The notes below the pieces were generated by a model that saw only the letters and a list, made by a program, of their open reading frames with translations, was not told the DNA's origin and made no database searches. The translations under genes and the position numbers were made by a program. Positions 22,734 to 31,662 of a stretch of DNA of 64,000 nucleotides are shown piece by piece. This DNA is from Arthrobacter pityocampae. Lineage in GTDB: Bacteria > Actinomycetota > Actinomycetes > Actinomycetales > Micrococcaceae. Each line of letters opens with the position of its first letter. Position 1 is the first letter of the stretch. The stretch lies in NCBI RefSeq assembly GCF_002927275.1, contig NZ_PRKW01000005.1, forward strand, positions 310,001 to 374,000. The letters are read 5' to 3'.

Positions 22734-23468
22734 TTGGGTGGTTACCAGAATGACAATGGTCCAGGAGTTCCGGGCCTGCTGCAGGACATGGTCCTCGACA
22801 GCCGCGACGTCGAGGAATTCCTGACGAAGCTCGTCACCGTCGCCGGCCGGAGCCTGTCGGCCGACGACGAGGTGCTGTGCGGTGTCACGCTCCTGAGGGC
22901 GCGGACCAAGACCACGGTCGCCAGTAACGGTCCGGAAGCCCAGAAACTGGACGAGGTCCAGTACGCATACGACGACGGTCCATGCCTCCGTGCCGCGCGC
23001 GAGGGCTCCGTCCAGTACGTCTGCGACTTCGACGTCGAGGAACGGTTCCCCGAGTACAGCCGGGCGATCGCCGGCCAGGGGATCAGGTCCGCACTGGGCG
23101 TGCCCATCCCGCTCGAGGGCGAGACGAAGGCGGCCCTCAACTTCTACTCACCACTCGTGGACGCCTTCACCGAGGATTCCATCGCTGACGCACGCGCCTT
23201 CGCCGAGGAGGTCTCGGCGTCGCTCCGCCTCGCGGTGCGCATCGCGGAGCTGACCGAGTCCAGCGCCGACATGCGTGCCGCCATGCAGAGCCGCACCACC
23301 ATCGACCTCGCCGTGGGCGTGATCATGGGCCAGAACCGGTGCTCCCAGGATGCCGCCATGTCCATCCTCAAGGCCGCATCCAGCGCCAGGAACATCAAGC
23401 TGCGCGACGTCGCCGCGTCCGTGCTGCAGTCCCTGGGCCAGGGGCCGGTGAAGTCGCACTTCCAGTAG
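22734..23468 (+). CDS. GAF and ANTAR domain protein (copy 1)
   Basis: 244 residues from TTG 22734, supported by AAAGGG 7 nt upstream; no ATG or GTG occurs until residue 19. The GAF domain (about 15-165) includes DEVQYAYDDGPCLRAAREG and GIRSALGVPIPLEG. The ANTAR domain (about 180-235) reads SRTTIDLAVGVIMGQNRCSQDAAMSILKAASSARN. ANTAR domains bind paired RNA hairpins and block termination, so this is a ligand-gated antiterminator. It is strongly similar over its length to the protein at 48377. Confidence 0.95.
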   Translation: MGGYQNDNGPGVPGLLQDMVLDSRDVEEFLTKLVTVAGRSLSADDEVLCGVTLLRARTKTTVASNGPEAQKLDEVQYAYDDGPCLRAAREGSVQYVCDFDVEERFPEYSRAIAGQGIRSALGVPIPLEGETKAALNFYSPLVDAFTEDSIADARAFAEEVSASLRLAVRIAELTESSADMRAAMQSRTTIDLAVGVIMGQNRCSQDAAMSILKAASSARNIKLRDVAASVLQSLGQGPVKSHFQ

Positions 23469-23479
23469 CCAGTGCGGCC

Positions 23480-23746
23480 GACGGCGGCACCCCGGACTTC
23501 CTCCGCCCCCTGGGCACCGCCGGTTCCGTCTTCCTCGACGCGGAGGCGGCAGAACGCGGGCGCCTCGACTCGTTGGAGCAGCTGGGCCTCCTCGACACGC
23601 CAGCCGAGGAGCGGTTCGATGCGATCACCCGGCGTGCGGCGGAGCGCTTCGGCTGCGAGATCGCGACGCTGGCCCTGATCGGCCGCGACGCGCAGGAGAT
23701 GCAGCACGAGGTCTTTCCGGGCTGGAAGGCCTGGAACCTGTTCTGA
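23480..23746 (+). pseudogene. Remnant of a GAF-type sensor, start missing and truncated
   Basis: The frame encodes DAEAAERGRLDSLEQLGLLDTPAEERFDAITRRAAERFGCEIATLALIGRDAQEM. This is the characteristic opening of cytosolic GAF sensors and matches LYETGLLDTGAEDRFDRYTRRAREHFG of the intact protein at 28317. It then breaks off at a stop after about 20 unrelated residues. No ATG, GTG or TTG precedes the conserved block in frame, except a TTG inside it (23573). It follows the GAF-ANTAR gene closely, so it looks like a degraded partner. Confidence 0.65.
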
Positions 23747-23770
23747 GCCGCGCTGTCCCGGATGGGCCCG

Positions 23771-24829
23771 TCAGGGCTCCGGTGGACGATCAGCGAGCGT
23801 CACGTCCACCGACTGCGTATCTGCGCCGCGCTGGATCTCGACGGGAACCGTCTGCCCCGGATCGTACTGGCGCAGCGCGGAGAGGAGGTCCTCGGCCGTG
23901 GCGATCTCCTGGTCCCCGATCTTCGTGATGATGTCGCCCGGTCGGATGCCGGCGTCGTCGGCGGGCCCGCCCTGCGATACGGACAGGACCACCGCGCCGC
24001 GGGTGTCCCCGAGATCCAGCTGCGCGGCGATCTCGGGCGTGATGGGGCCGGGCACCAGTCCCATGAACGCGTGGTCCGCGGTGCCGTCCGCCCGGAGTTC
24101 CTCCGCCACTTCCGTGGCGATGGCGGCGGGGATCGCGAAACCGAGCGCGACGGCGCCCTGCGAGGGCGGGATGTAGGCCTCACTGATCCCCATGATCTCG
24201 CCCTGCCCGTTCACGACGGCGCCGCCGGAGTTGCCGGGGCTGATGGCCGCGTCCGTCTGGATGAGATCCACCAGGGACTGGCTCGTGGCCGCCGAGCCTG
24301 GGATCTCCCGGTGCAGTCCGGAGACGATCCCCGACGTCGCGGTGTTCTCGAAGCCGAGCGGGGACCCGATGACGACGGTGAGGTCACCGATGCGCGGCAG
24401 ATCGGACCGGAACGTCGCGGCCGGGAGGTCGGTCCGTTCTGCCTGGACCAGGGCGAGGTCGGTCACGGTGTCGGCGGCTTCGACCGTCCCGGACACGCGC
24501 TGGCCGTCGGCGAAGGCCACTTCGACGTCCTCGTTGCCGCGGATCACGTGCTCGTTGGTGAGGATGAGCCCGTCCTCGGTGTAGATGACACCGCTGCCGA
24601 GACCTTCCCCGGTGAAGATGGTCACCACCGAGGGCTGCACGGCCTCGACGATCTCGGGGATGCCGAGGTCCTGCCCGGTCCCTGAGCCTGTCGTACCGCC
24701 GCCGGAGTCGGTGCCGCCCTGCACCTGCGCCGGGGCGTCGGCGTCATCTCCGCCGGTGGCCGTGCAGCCGGTCACGCCCAGCAGGACGGCGCATACCAGG
24801 GCGGGCAGGAACGTGCAGGTCCGGGGCAT
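23771..24829 (-). CDS. HtrA/DegP-like S1C serine protease lipoprotein with PDZ domain
   Basis: 352 residues. The N-terminus is a lipoprotein signal with lipobox LGVTGC (Cys22), then a low-complexity Asp/Gly linker. The trypsin-fold triad is His94 (TNEHV), Asp124 (TDLALVQ) and Ser201 (SPGNSGGAV). A PDZ domain fills about 255-345 (GAVVLSVSQGGPADDAGIRPGDIITKIG). It is predicted to be anchored on the outer face of the membrane and to degrade or refold damaged envelope proteins. Regulation is not visible. Confidence 0.95.
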   Translation of the reverse strand: MPRTCTFLPALVCAVLLGVTGCTATGGDDADAPAQVQGGTDSGGGTTGSGTGQDLGIPEIVEAVQPSVVTIFTGEGLGSGVIYTEDGLILTNEHVIRGNEDVEVAFADGQRVSGTVEAADTVTDLALVQAERTDLPAATFRSDLPRIGDLTVVIGSPLGFENTATSGIVSGLHREIPGSAATSQSLVDLIQTDAAISPGNSGGAVVNGQGEIMGISEAYIPPSQGAVALGFAIPAAIATEVAEELRADGTADHAFMGLVPGPITPEIAAQLDLGDTRGAVVLSVSQGGPADDAGIRPGDIITKIGDQEIATAEDLLSALRQYDPGQTVPVEIQRGADTQSVDVTLADRPPEP

Positions 24830-24958
24830 GAGCGGGTCCTCTCCACTGTCGGCGGAGGCCGGCAGGCTTCCGCGCGGTCGCTGTCTGGAACGCTATGAAG
24901 GGCAGCAGCCCGTGACAAGGGCCGAAAGGACCCCGCCGCGGCAGGGAGGATGGTGGCG

Positions 24959-25315
24959 TCAGGAGCGCCGGTCGGTGTCCTGGTCGCGTCGGCGGAGCGG
25001 ATTCTCACGCCAGTCCGGGCGGTCCGAAGGGGCCGGGCCGTAACCCGGGCGCAGCAGCGGCTCGTCGGGATCGTCCTCGGGGTGCGGGCTGCGGGGTGCG
25101 CCCGCGCGGTGGCTGAGCCAGTACCCCCAGCCGATCACGGCTGCGGCAGTGAGGATGATCAGGAACCCGATGGCCAGGAGGATCGGCGCCTCCGCGGGCG
25201 CCGGCGTGCCCGTCGAGTCGGCCCGGGCGAAGTCCGAGACCGCCTGCGGAACGAAGAGGGTGCTGACGAACAGTAGGGCGAGGCCTGTCAGGTACTGCTT
25301 GACGCCGAGTTTCAT
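24959..25315 (-). CDS. Small two-helix membrane protein, unknown
   Basis: 118 residues. Hydrophobic segments lie at about 8-24 (LTGLALLFVSTLFVPQAV) and 44-66 (ILLAIGFLIILTAAAVIGWGYWL), with a charged Pro/Arg/Asp-rich cytosolic tail. I do not recognise a family. It lies alone between the protease and MATE genes. Confidence 0.75.
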   Translation of the reverse strand: MKLGVKQYLTGLALLFVSTLFVPQAVSDFARADSTGTPAPAEAPILLAIGFLIILTAAAVIGWGYWLSHRAGAPRSPHPEDDPDEPLLRPGYGPAPSDRPDWRENPLRRRDQDTDRRS

Positions 25316-25394
25316 GGTTTCCCAGGGTGTCCTAGCGGTCGGGGCGGGCTCCCTCCAGCTTAGGCCCTGGCACTGACAGCCCTACGCTGGACTG

Positions 25395-26771
25395 GTGCGT
25401 TCCTCCCTGCCCAGTAATCGCCGGCTCAGCCGCAGTATCCTCAGGCTCGCCGTCCCAGCACTGGGCGCCCTGATCGCGGAGCCACTGTTCCTGCTCGCCG
25501 ACTCGGCGATGGTGGGACACCTCGGCGTCGAGGAGCTCGCCGGCGTGGGGCTCGCGTCCACGGTGCTGCAGACCGCCGTCGGGCTCATGGTCTTCCTCGC
25601 CTACTCCACCACGCCCGCGGTCGCCCGCCTGCTCGGTGCCGGACGCCTGCCCGAGGCGCTCGCGGCGGGGCGCGACGGCGTGGGCCTCGCCGTCGTCCTC
25701 GGGGTCCTCCTGTCCGTTCTCGGCTGGGCCACCGCTCCGCGGCTGGCGTCGCTCATGGGCGCCGAGGGGGCGGTGCACGCCTTCGCCGTCGACTATCTCC
25801 GCTGGTCGATGCCGGGGCTGACGGCCATGCTGGTGGTGCTCGCGGCGACCGGCGTGCTACGCGGGTTGCAGGACACGCGCACGCCGCTGATCGTCGCGGG
25901 CGCGGGGTTCGGCGTCAACATCGTGCTTAACTACCTGCTCGTCTACGGCGCCGGGATGTCCGTGGCCGGGTCGGCGCTGGGGACGAGCCTCGCCCAGTGG
26001 GGTATGGCGGCCGTCTACCTCGTCATGATCATCCGTGCGTCCCGCGGGCAGCGGGTGCCCCTGGTGCCGTCCCTGCGCGGCATCCGGCGCACCGCCGGCG
26101 TCGGCTCCTGGCTCATGCTGCGTACGCTGTCGCTCCGCGTGGCGATCCTCGTAACCGTCTTCGTCGCGACGGCGCAGGGGCCTCTCGGTCTCGCGTCGCA
26201 CCAGCTCGTCATGACGGTCTTCACCTTCCTCGCCTTCGCCCTCGACGCCCTCGCGATCGCCGCGCAGGCCCTGATCGGCAAGGAGCTCGGGGCCGGGAAC
26301 CGGCCGCTCGCGGCGGCGCTCACGCGACGCATGATCGTGTGGGGTGTGGCGTTCGGTGGTGTCACCGGCTGCCTTCTGGCCGTCGTCGCGCCGTTCGCCG
26401 GGTGGATCTTCACGTCCGACCCGGCGGTCCAGGCGGCCTTCGCGGCCGGACTGTGGGTACTGGCCGCGTTCCAGCCGGCCTGCGGCCTCGTCTTCGTGCT
26501 CGACGGTGTCCTGATCGGCGCCGGCGACGCACGCTACCTGGCGATCGCCGGCGTCGTGAACCTGATCGTGTACCTGCCGCTGCTCGGCCTCGTCGGTCTG
26601 GCGGACCTGACGGGGGGTGCCGGCATCGTCTGGTTGTGGCTCGCGTTCGGCGGGTACATGCTGGCACGCGCTGCGACGCTGGGGTGGCGGGTCAGGGATG
26701 ACCGCTGGATGGTGACAGGGGCGACGCGCAGCGCGGTGCCGCGGGACGCCCGGCTGCCCGGACCGCCGTGA
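25395..26771 (+). CDS. MATE family efflux transporter (DinF-like)
   Basis: 458 residues from GTG 25395, with about 12 membrane helices in two halves. Landmarks are LAVPALGALIAEPLFLLADSAMVGHLGVEELAGVGLAS in the first half and FLAFALDALAIAAQALIGKELGAGNR in the second, both typical of the DinF/NorM branch. It exports organic cations or other small molecules against a proton or sodium gradient. It ends 11 nt from the convergent MFS gene. Confidence 0.95.
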   Translation: MRSSLPSNRRLSRSILRLAVPALGALIAEPLFLLADSAMVGHLGVEELAGVGLASTVLQTAVGLMVFLAYSTTPAVARLLGAGRLPEALAAGRDGVGLAVVLGVLLSVLGWATAPRLASLMGAEGAVHAFAVDYLRWSMPGLTAMLVVLAATGVLRGLQDTRTPLIVAGAGFGVNIVLNYLLVYGAGMSVAGSALGTSLAQWGMAAVYLVMIIRASRGQRVPLVPSLRGIRRTAGVGSWLMLRTLSLRVAILVTVFVATAQGPLGLASHQLVMTVFTFLAFALDALAIAAQALIGKELGAGNRPLAAALTRRMIVWGVAFGGVTGCLLAVVAPFAGWIFTSDPAVQAAFAAGLWVLAAFQPACGLVFVLDGVLIGAGDARYLAIAGVVNLIVYLPLLGLVGLADLTGGAGIVWLWLAFGGYMLARAATLGWRVRDDRWMVTGATRSAVPRDARLPGPP

Positions 26772-26781
26772 GGGTGGACCG

Positions 26782-27936
26782 TCAGGCGGTTCTTCCCCGC
26801 AGCGACCGGTACGGCATCAGGGCCATCCCGCCGAGCAGCGACACCGCGGCGGTGAGGACGAGGAGCGGGCCCAGTCCCAGACCGGGGATCACTGCCCCGG
26901 CGAGGGCGGGCGCTGCCACCGAGCTGAAGGCTCCGACGACCAGGCAGCCGGTGAAGGCCGTGCCTGCGCGGTCGGGCACGAGCTCCGCGGTCCAGACCGC
27001 GAGGACCGCGGACCCCATCATGTATCCGACGCCGAAAATGCATGCCGAGACCGCCATCGCCGCCAGGGAGTCGCTGGCCAGACCGAGGAGCGCCAGGGCC
27101 GCCCCGACCGTCACGAGACACAGGGCAGCGACCCGCGAGGTGCCCACCCGCTGGGCGACGGCCCCGGTCGCGATGCCGACCATGCCGCTGAGGCCGATGG
27201 CGGCATAGAGCGCCGGGACGGCCGCCGCGAGGAGGGGGCCGCTGTCCAGGATGTCCGCCGCGTAGGTGAAGTAGATGACCGCGACCGCGAAGTAGACGAC
27301 GGAGTAGGCAGCCGGGACGCGAAGCGCTTTCGCCAGGGAGGAGGTGCCCGCCGATTTCTCCGGTCGGCGGTCCGGTCGGTTGCGTGGCACCAGGCGGAGG
27401 TTCACCACCGCGGCGACCACGGCGGCGATCGCGATACCGGCCCAGACCAGTCGCCACGAGCCGAGCGCGGCGAGGACGGCCAGACCGCCCAGCAGCACCA
27501 GTCCGCCGCTGGTGCCGGTCGTGATGATCGCGAGCGTCCTCGGCCGCTGCTGCAGGGGGACCGACCGGGTCACGATGTCGGAGTAGGGCGCCCACACCCA
27601 GCCGCCCGCGCTGCCAGCCAGGATCACACCGAGGGCGAGCAGCCACGGGGACTGGGCAAGCGTCACGATTACCCCGCCCAGGGCGCCGCAGATGCCGCCC
27701 ACGGTGGTCGGGGCACGTGAACCGTGGCGCGCCGCGAGCGGCCCGGCGAGCAGCAGTCCCGCCAGATAGCCCGCGAACGTCGCGCTGGAGATCAGGCCGA
27801 GGACCAGCTCCGAGAGTCCCAGATCCTGCCGGATTCCCGGCAGTGTCAGACCGTAGCCGTAGCGGGCCATGCCGAAGGCGACCCCGACCACCGCCGCTCC
27901 TGCCAGACCGACACGGCCACCTGCCGAAAGCGTCAT
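26782..27936 (-). CDS. MFS transporter
   Basis: 384 residues with about 12 membrane helices. The N-terminal helix pair (VGVAFGMARYGYGLTLPGIRQDLGLSELVLGLISSATFAGYLAG) and the glycine-rich loops between helices fit the YbfB/CynX-like group of major facilitator proteins. The substrate is unknown. No regulator is adjacent. The ATG start at 27936 follows a 380-base gap. Confidence 0.92.
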   Translation of the reverse strand: MTLSAGGRVGLAGAAVVGVAFGMARYGYGLTLPGIRQDLGLSELVLGLISSATFAGYLAGLLLAGPLAARHGSRAPTTVGGICGALGGVIVTLAQSPWLLALGVILAGSAGGWVWAPYSDIVTRSVPLQQRPRTLAIITTGTSGGLVLLGGLAVLAALGSWRLVWAGIAIAAVVAAVVNLRLVPRNRPDRRPEKSAGTSSLAKALRVPAAYSVVYFAVAVIYFTYAADILDSGPLLAAAVPALYAAIGLSGMVGIATGAVAQRVGTSRVAALCLVTVGAALALLGLASDSLAAMAVSACIFGVGYMMGSAVLAVWTAELVPDRAGTAFTGCLVVGAFSSVAAPALAGAVIPGLGLGPLLVLTAAVSLLGGMALMPYRSLRGRTA

Positions 27937-28316
27937 GACTACCCCTCATCCTCGGTCGTGCACTGGTGTTCCGACGATCCCGGCCATGGGCGAGGGCACA
28001 CGGCGGGTCGGATCGATGGTCGCCACGCCACGTCCCGGGGGCGGAGCGGCAACCCACTCTAGGTGACCCGGGCATTCTCGCGGGCCCCCGGGCCGCAGCG
28101 GGACAGAACTGGACGCGGCGGCGGAAAACCGCCCACCGTCGTCGTCGTGATCTATGCAGGATTCTTCTCCTGTAGCCACCGCCTCTCCGCGATTTGTCCA
28201 CTCAGGTCCGGAGGGTGGGCGCGATGCGCGCTGATCAGGTGCACGGACTACCGTGATTGATGGATGGGCATCCGCCCGGCAGACATCGGCATTACTTGTT
28301 CCAGGGAAGCGGCATC
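27937..28316. other. Intergenic region with divergent promoters
   Basis: 380 bases without a gene that I can support. It should hold the promoters of the MFS gene and the GAF gene. A modest GGGAAG ribosome site lies before ATG 28317. Short open frames here have no family resemblance. Confidence 0.5.
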
Positions 28317-29186
28317 ATGATCAGCGAGGACGTACAGCAATGGATGGCTGTCCAGGCTCTCCGGATCACGGCTTTCGATGCGCAGTCGGTGTGGGTCACC
28401 TACACGGGTCTCGGCGGCACGCGTGACGTCCGCGACGTGGTCTCCTACTTCGAGGGAGGAGGTACTCTGGCTGCCCCGGATCGGGACCTGGTGGCGCACG
28501 CGCTGAACGAGATGATCGATGACGGCGAGCTTCCGGTGGACGGGGCGCACTACAGCACCGACGAGGTGACGGACGGGTCCGGTTTCGGGGACAACCTGCG
28601 GGAGCTGGTACTCGATCCCGACGGGCACCGGTTCGACCGGCCCGCCGTAACGGCGCCGTACGGGATCGCCGGCGACGGTCAGCAGCTCGACGAAGCCTCC
28701 GAGGAGGATGATGATCCCGAGTACCGGCGGTGCAACGCCCTCTACGAAACGGGGCTCCTGGACACGGGAGCGGAGGACCGCTTCGACCGCTACACGAGGC
28801 GGGCCCGCGAGCATTTCGGGGTGAGCTCGGCATCGATGGCGCTGATCACGGAGGACCGGCAGGTCATCAAATCGGTCTCCGGACCGATCGGTCAGGACCT
28901 GCCCCGCGACATCGCCCTGTGCGCGCGCACGATCGAAGCCTCCGGGGCATTGATCATCACGGATGCGGCGACCGACCCCGAGTATTGCGACCATCCGCTC
29001 GTCGTCGACGGCCCTCATGTCCGCTTCTATGCCGGCTACCCGATCACGACCGCCGACGGCTGGCGGATCGGGACGCTCTGCCTCATCGATGACCGCCCAC
29101 GCTCCTTCAGCGACGACGACGCCCTGACCCTCCAGCGCATGGCGCTGGATCTGCAGATCGAGATCTGGGTCGGCGACGCCCGCTAG
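28317..29186 (+). CDS. GAF domain sensor with an extra N-terminal small domain
   Basis: 289 residues. Residues 1-80 are a small alpha-rich domain (SVWVTYTGLGGTRDVRDVVSY, LNEMIDDGELP, AHYSTDEV) also seen in the protein at 21300. The GAF domain (about 140-289) starts with LYETGLLDTGAEDRFDRYTRRAREHFG and contains CARTIEASGALIITDAATDPEY and FYAGYPITTADGWRIGTLCLID. No output domain follows, so it must signal through a partner. ATG 28317 was preferred to an upstream in-frame start. Confidence 0.88.
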   Translation: MISEDVQQWMAVQALRITAFDAQSVWVTYTGLGGTRDVRDVVSYFEGGGTLAAPDRDLVAHALNEMIDDGELPVDGAHYSTDEVTDGSGFGDNLRELVLDPDGHRFDRPAVTAPYGIAGDGQQLDEASEEDDDPEYRRCNALYETGLLDTGAEDRFDRYTRRAREHFGVSSASMALITEDRQVIKSVSGPIGQDLPRDIALCARTIEASGALIITDAATDPEYCDHPLVVDGPHVRFYAGYPITTADGWRIGTLCLIDDRPRSFSDDDALTLQRMALDLQIEIWVGDAR

Positions 29187-29314
29187 GTGTACTGCCCGGG
29201 GACGATGGCGTCGATGTCCGCCATCTCGAGGTCGGCGGTGGTCTGGGTCAGCTCGAGCAACTCGGGGTCCGGCCCGGGCGCGAACTCCTCCTGACCTCGG
29301 GACTTGCTCGGCAT
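29183..29314 (-). CDS. Possible 43-residue acidic protein
   Basis: The minus strand reads an ATG at 29314 followed by 42 sense codons, nearly all ending in G or C, matching coding bias here. The product starts MPSKSRGQEEFAPGPDPELL and ends MADIDAIVPGQYT. It is acidic, with no membrane segment. The stop shares CTAG with the stop of the convergent GAF gene, an arrangement also seen between dnaB and marR. No clear ribosome site is visible and I recognise no family, so it is tentative. Confidence 0.45.
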   Translation of the reverse strand: MPSKSRGQEEFAPGPDPELLELTQTTADLEMADIDAIVPGQYT

Positions 29315-29501
29315 CGGTTTTCGGGATGGGCACTTGCCGGCGTGGGTGCGCTTCACGGCTTCGGTGATTCTTCGGTCTTACTTCGAGGTTCGGCCACTCA
29401 TGGATTCGGGTGGGGGCAGCAGAGTGGCTTCCGGACGAACGCCGCTCCAGCGGCCCCGTTCCAGGTCTCCTTCCCGGCAGCATTCACGAAATGGTCCCAT
29501 C

Positions 29502-30203
29502 ATGGCTCTGCTCGATCTGGCACCCCTGCCCGTCATCCCCGCTCCCGCCCCCACCTCCACCCCGCCGGCCCCGGCAGTCTCCACCTCGATGCCTGATGCG
29601 CTCCCTTCCGGGCGCCCGGAGGTGACGGAGCGGTCCCTGGTGCGGCGCGTGATGGCGCGCGTGGTGAGCGTGACCGGCACGGTGCTGGTGATCGGTGCCC
29701 TTCTCGCCTTCCTGTTCCTCGCCGTCGGGCCCCGGTTCCTGGGCTACCAGACGGCCACGATGCTCACCGGCAGCATGGCGCCGAGCATCGTGCCGGGCGA
29801 CGTCGTCGTGACGACCCAGCAGCCTGTCGCCGGCGTGCAGGTCGGCGATGTCATCAGCTACCACATTCCGGTCGAGGACCATCGGGTGGAGACACACCGG
29901 GTGATCGAGGTCATCACCAACGACGACGGGACGACGGCGGTCCGCACCAAGGGTGACGCCAACGAGGCCGTCGATCCGTGGATCGCGACCCTCGACGGGA
30001 ACTACGTGTACGAACAGGCGTTCACCATCCCGGGCATCGGGGAAGTCATCCGGACGCTCCGCACACCGATCGTCAGCACGGTCCTCGTCTACGGCGTGCC
30101 TGCAGTCCTCGTCGTCGGTTTGCTCACCATGATCTGGGGACGCCCCGCCATGGACACGGCTGACGCTGCAGGACATGTCGCGGGCGCTCCTGAGGTTCGC
30201 TGA
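29502..30203 (+). CDS. Signal peptidase I, SipW/ER type
   Basis: 233 residues from ATG 29502. A Pro-rich cytosolic tail (about 50 residues) precedes a membrane helix (VTGTVLVIGALLAFLFLAVGP). The catalytic region reads MLTGSMAPSIVPGDVVV with the nucleophilic Ser, and VETHRVIEV has His where bacterial-type enzymes have Lys, as in SipW and eukaryotic signal peptidases. A second membrane helix closes the C-terminus. It would cleave a subset of exported proteins; no TasA- or camelysin-like substrate gene is in view. Confidence 0.92.
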   Translation: MALLDLAPLPVIPAPAPTSTPPAPAVSTSMPDALPSGRPEVTERSLVRRVMARVVSVTGTVLVIGALLAFLFLAVGPRFLGYQTATMLTGSMAPSIVPGDVVVTTQQPVAGVQVGDVISYHIPVEDHRVETHRVIEVITNDDGTTAVRTKGDANEAVDPWIATLDGNYVYEQAFTIPGIGEVIRTLRTPIVSTVLVYGVPAVLVVGLLTMIWGRPAMDTADAAGHVAGAPEVR

Positions 30204-30331
30204 CGGCTTTCCGGCTCGACCGTGTAGCGGTTTCCTTCCTAGAGTGGATCCATGACTCGCTCTCCTGAAGCCTCGTCCGACTGCGACAGACCCGGCGCCC
30301 GGCGGAGGCCGGGCACTCCCGGGACCGTGCG

Positions 30332-31630
30332 ATGAACGGGGAGCTGCTGCTGAACATCGGTTTGGTCGTGGTGTTCGTCCTGATCGGCGGCGTGTTCGCG
30401 GCCACCGAGATGGCACTGGTCACGCTCCGCGACAGCCAGGTCAACGCGATAGCCCAGCGGGGCAAGCGGGGCGAGAAGGTCGCTGCACTCGCCCGCAACC
30501 CGAACAGGTTCCTGTCCGCGGTGCAGATCGGCGTGACGGTCGCCGGGTTCGCCTCGGCCGCCTACGGGGCCGCATCGATCGCGCCGTCCGTCGCGCCGCT
30601 GCTGGTCCCGCTCGGGTTGAGCGCAGCGGCCGCACTCACGGTCGCCACGATTTTGCTCACCCTGGTGGTCGCCTACCTGTCGCTCGTGCTCGGCGAGCTG
30701 GCGCCGAAGCGGCTCGCGATCCAGCGCAACGCGCAGTTCGCGTACGCTGTGGCGCCGGTGCTGAACGGTTTCGCGCACCTCATGCGGCCGGTGATCTGGT
30801 TGCTGTCCGTGTCCACGAACGCGGTGGTCCGGCTCCTCGGCGGGGACCCGAACCAGCGGAGCGAGGAGATGACGGAGGAGGAACTCCGCGACATCGTGAC
30901 CACCCACGAGGGACTGCCCGAGGACGAGCGCCGCATCCTCGACGACGTGCTCTCGCTCCGTGACCGGCAGATCAGCGAGGTGATGCGCCCCCGGCCGGAA
31001 GTCGTCGCCGTCAACAGCGGCCAGTCCGTCGCTGAGGCCATCGCGCACATCGAGGGGCTGCCGTTCTCCCGCTACCCGGTGGTGGATCAGTCCATCGACG
31101 ACATCACCGGCTTCGTGCATGTCCGCGACCTGTACGACGCCGCGTCCCAGGACCCGGACGCACCCTTGGAGCAGGTCCTCCGCCCGATCCCTTACCTGCC
31201 CGCGACCGCCCGGGTCCTGCCGACGCTCACGAAGCTCCGCGCCCGGAACACCCACATCGCGGTCGTGATCGACGAGTACGGCGGCACCGACGGGATCGTC
31301 ACCCTGGAGGACCTCGTCGAGGAGGTCGTCGGGGAGATCTTCGACGAGTACGACACCGATGCGGCCCCCCTGAAGCTGGCAGAGGGCGGGGGCGTCGTCG
31401 ACGGCCGGCTCAACCTGCAGGACTTCGCCGAAGCCACGGGTATCGAGCTGCCCCGCGGGACGTGGGACACGGTCGCCGGGTTCGTCCTCGACCGCCTCGG
31501 CCGGCTCGCGTCGGAGGGGGACACCGTCGAGGTCGACGGCGTCACGCTTCAGGTGACGAGCATCGACCGCCGGCGCATCGCGGAACTTCTCGTGATACCG
31601 CCGGAGACGCTGGCCCCGGACCAGCACTGA
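30332..31630 (+). CDS. Hemolysin-family CNNM/CorC protein (DUF21-CBS-CorC_HlyC)
   Basis: 432 residues. An N-terminal DUF21/CNNM transmembrane domain with about four helices (residues 1-150) is followed by a tandem CBS pair ([19 protein letters not shown] and then [41 protein letters not shown]). A C-terminal CorC_HlyC domain ends the protein ([17 protein letters not shown] to [18 protein letters not shown]). The family is linked to magnesium or cobalt export. The start follows GGGACCG weakly. It is monocistronic. Confidence 0.94.
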   Translation: MNGELLLNIGLVVVFVLIGGVFAATEMALVTLRDSQVNAIAQRGKRGEKVAALARNPNRFLSAVQIGVTVAGFASAAYGAASIAPSVAPLLVPLGLSAAAALTVATILLTLVVAYLSLVLGELAPKRLAIQRNAQFAYAVAPVLNGFAHLMRPVIWLLSVSTNAVVRLLGGDPNQRSEEMTEEELRDIVTTHEGLPEDERRILDDVLSLRDRQISEVMRPRPEVVAVNSGQSVAEAIAHIEGLPFSRYPVVDQSIDDITGFVHVRDLYDAASQDPDAPLEQVLRPIPYLPATARVLPTLTKLRARNTHIAVVIDEYGGTDGIVTLEDLVEEVVGEIFDEYDTDAAPLKLAEGGGVVDGRLNLQDFAEATGIELPRGTWDTVAGFVLDRLGRLASEGDTVEVDGVTLQVTSIDRRRIAELLVIPPETLAPDQH

Positions 31631-31662
31631 GCGGACTCACCTGCTGATCGCCGGTAGCCGGG

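Noticed and set aside
30239-31627. Minus-strand open frame opposite the CNNM protein
   Set aside because: Mirror frame; the plus strand has complete DUF21, CBS and CorC_HlyC domains.
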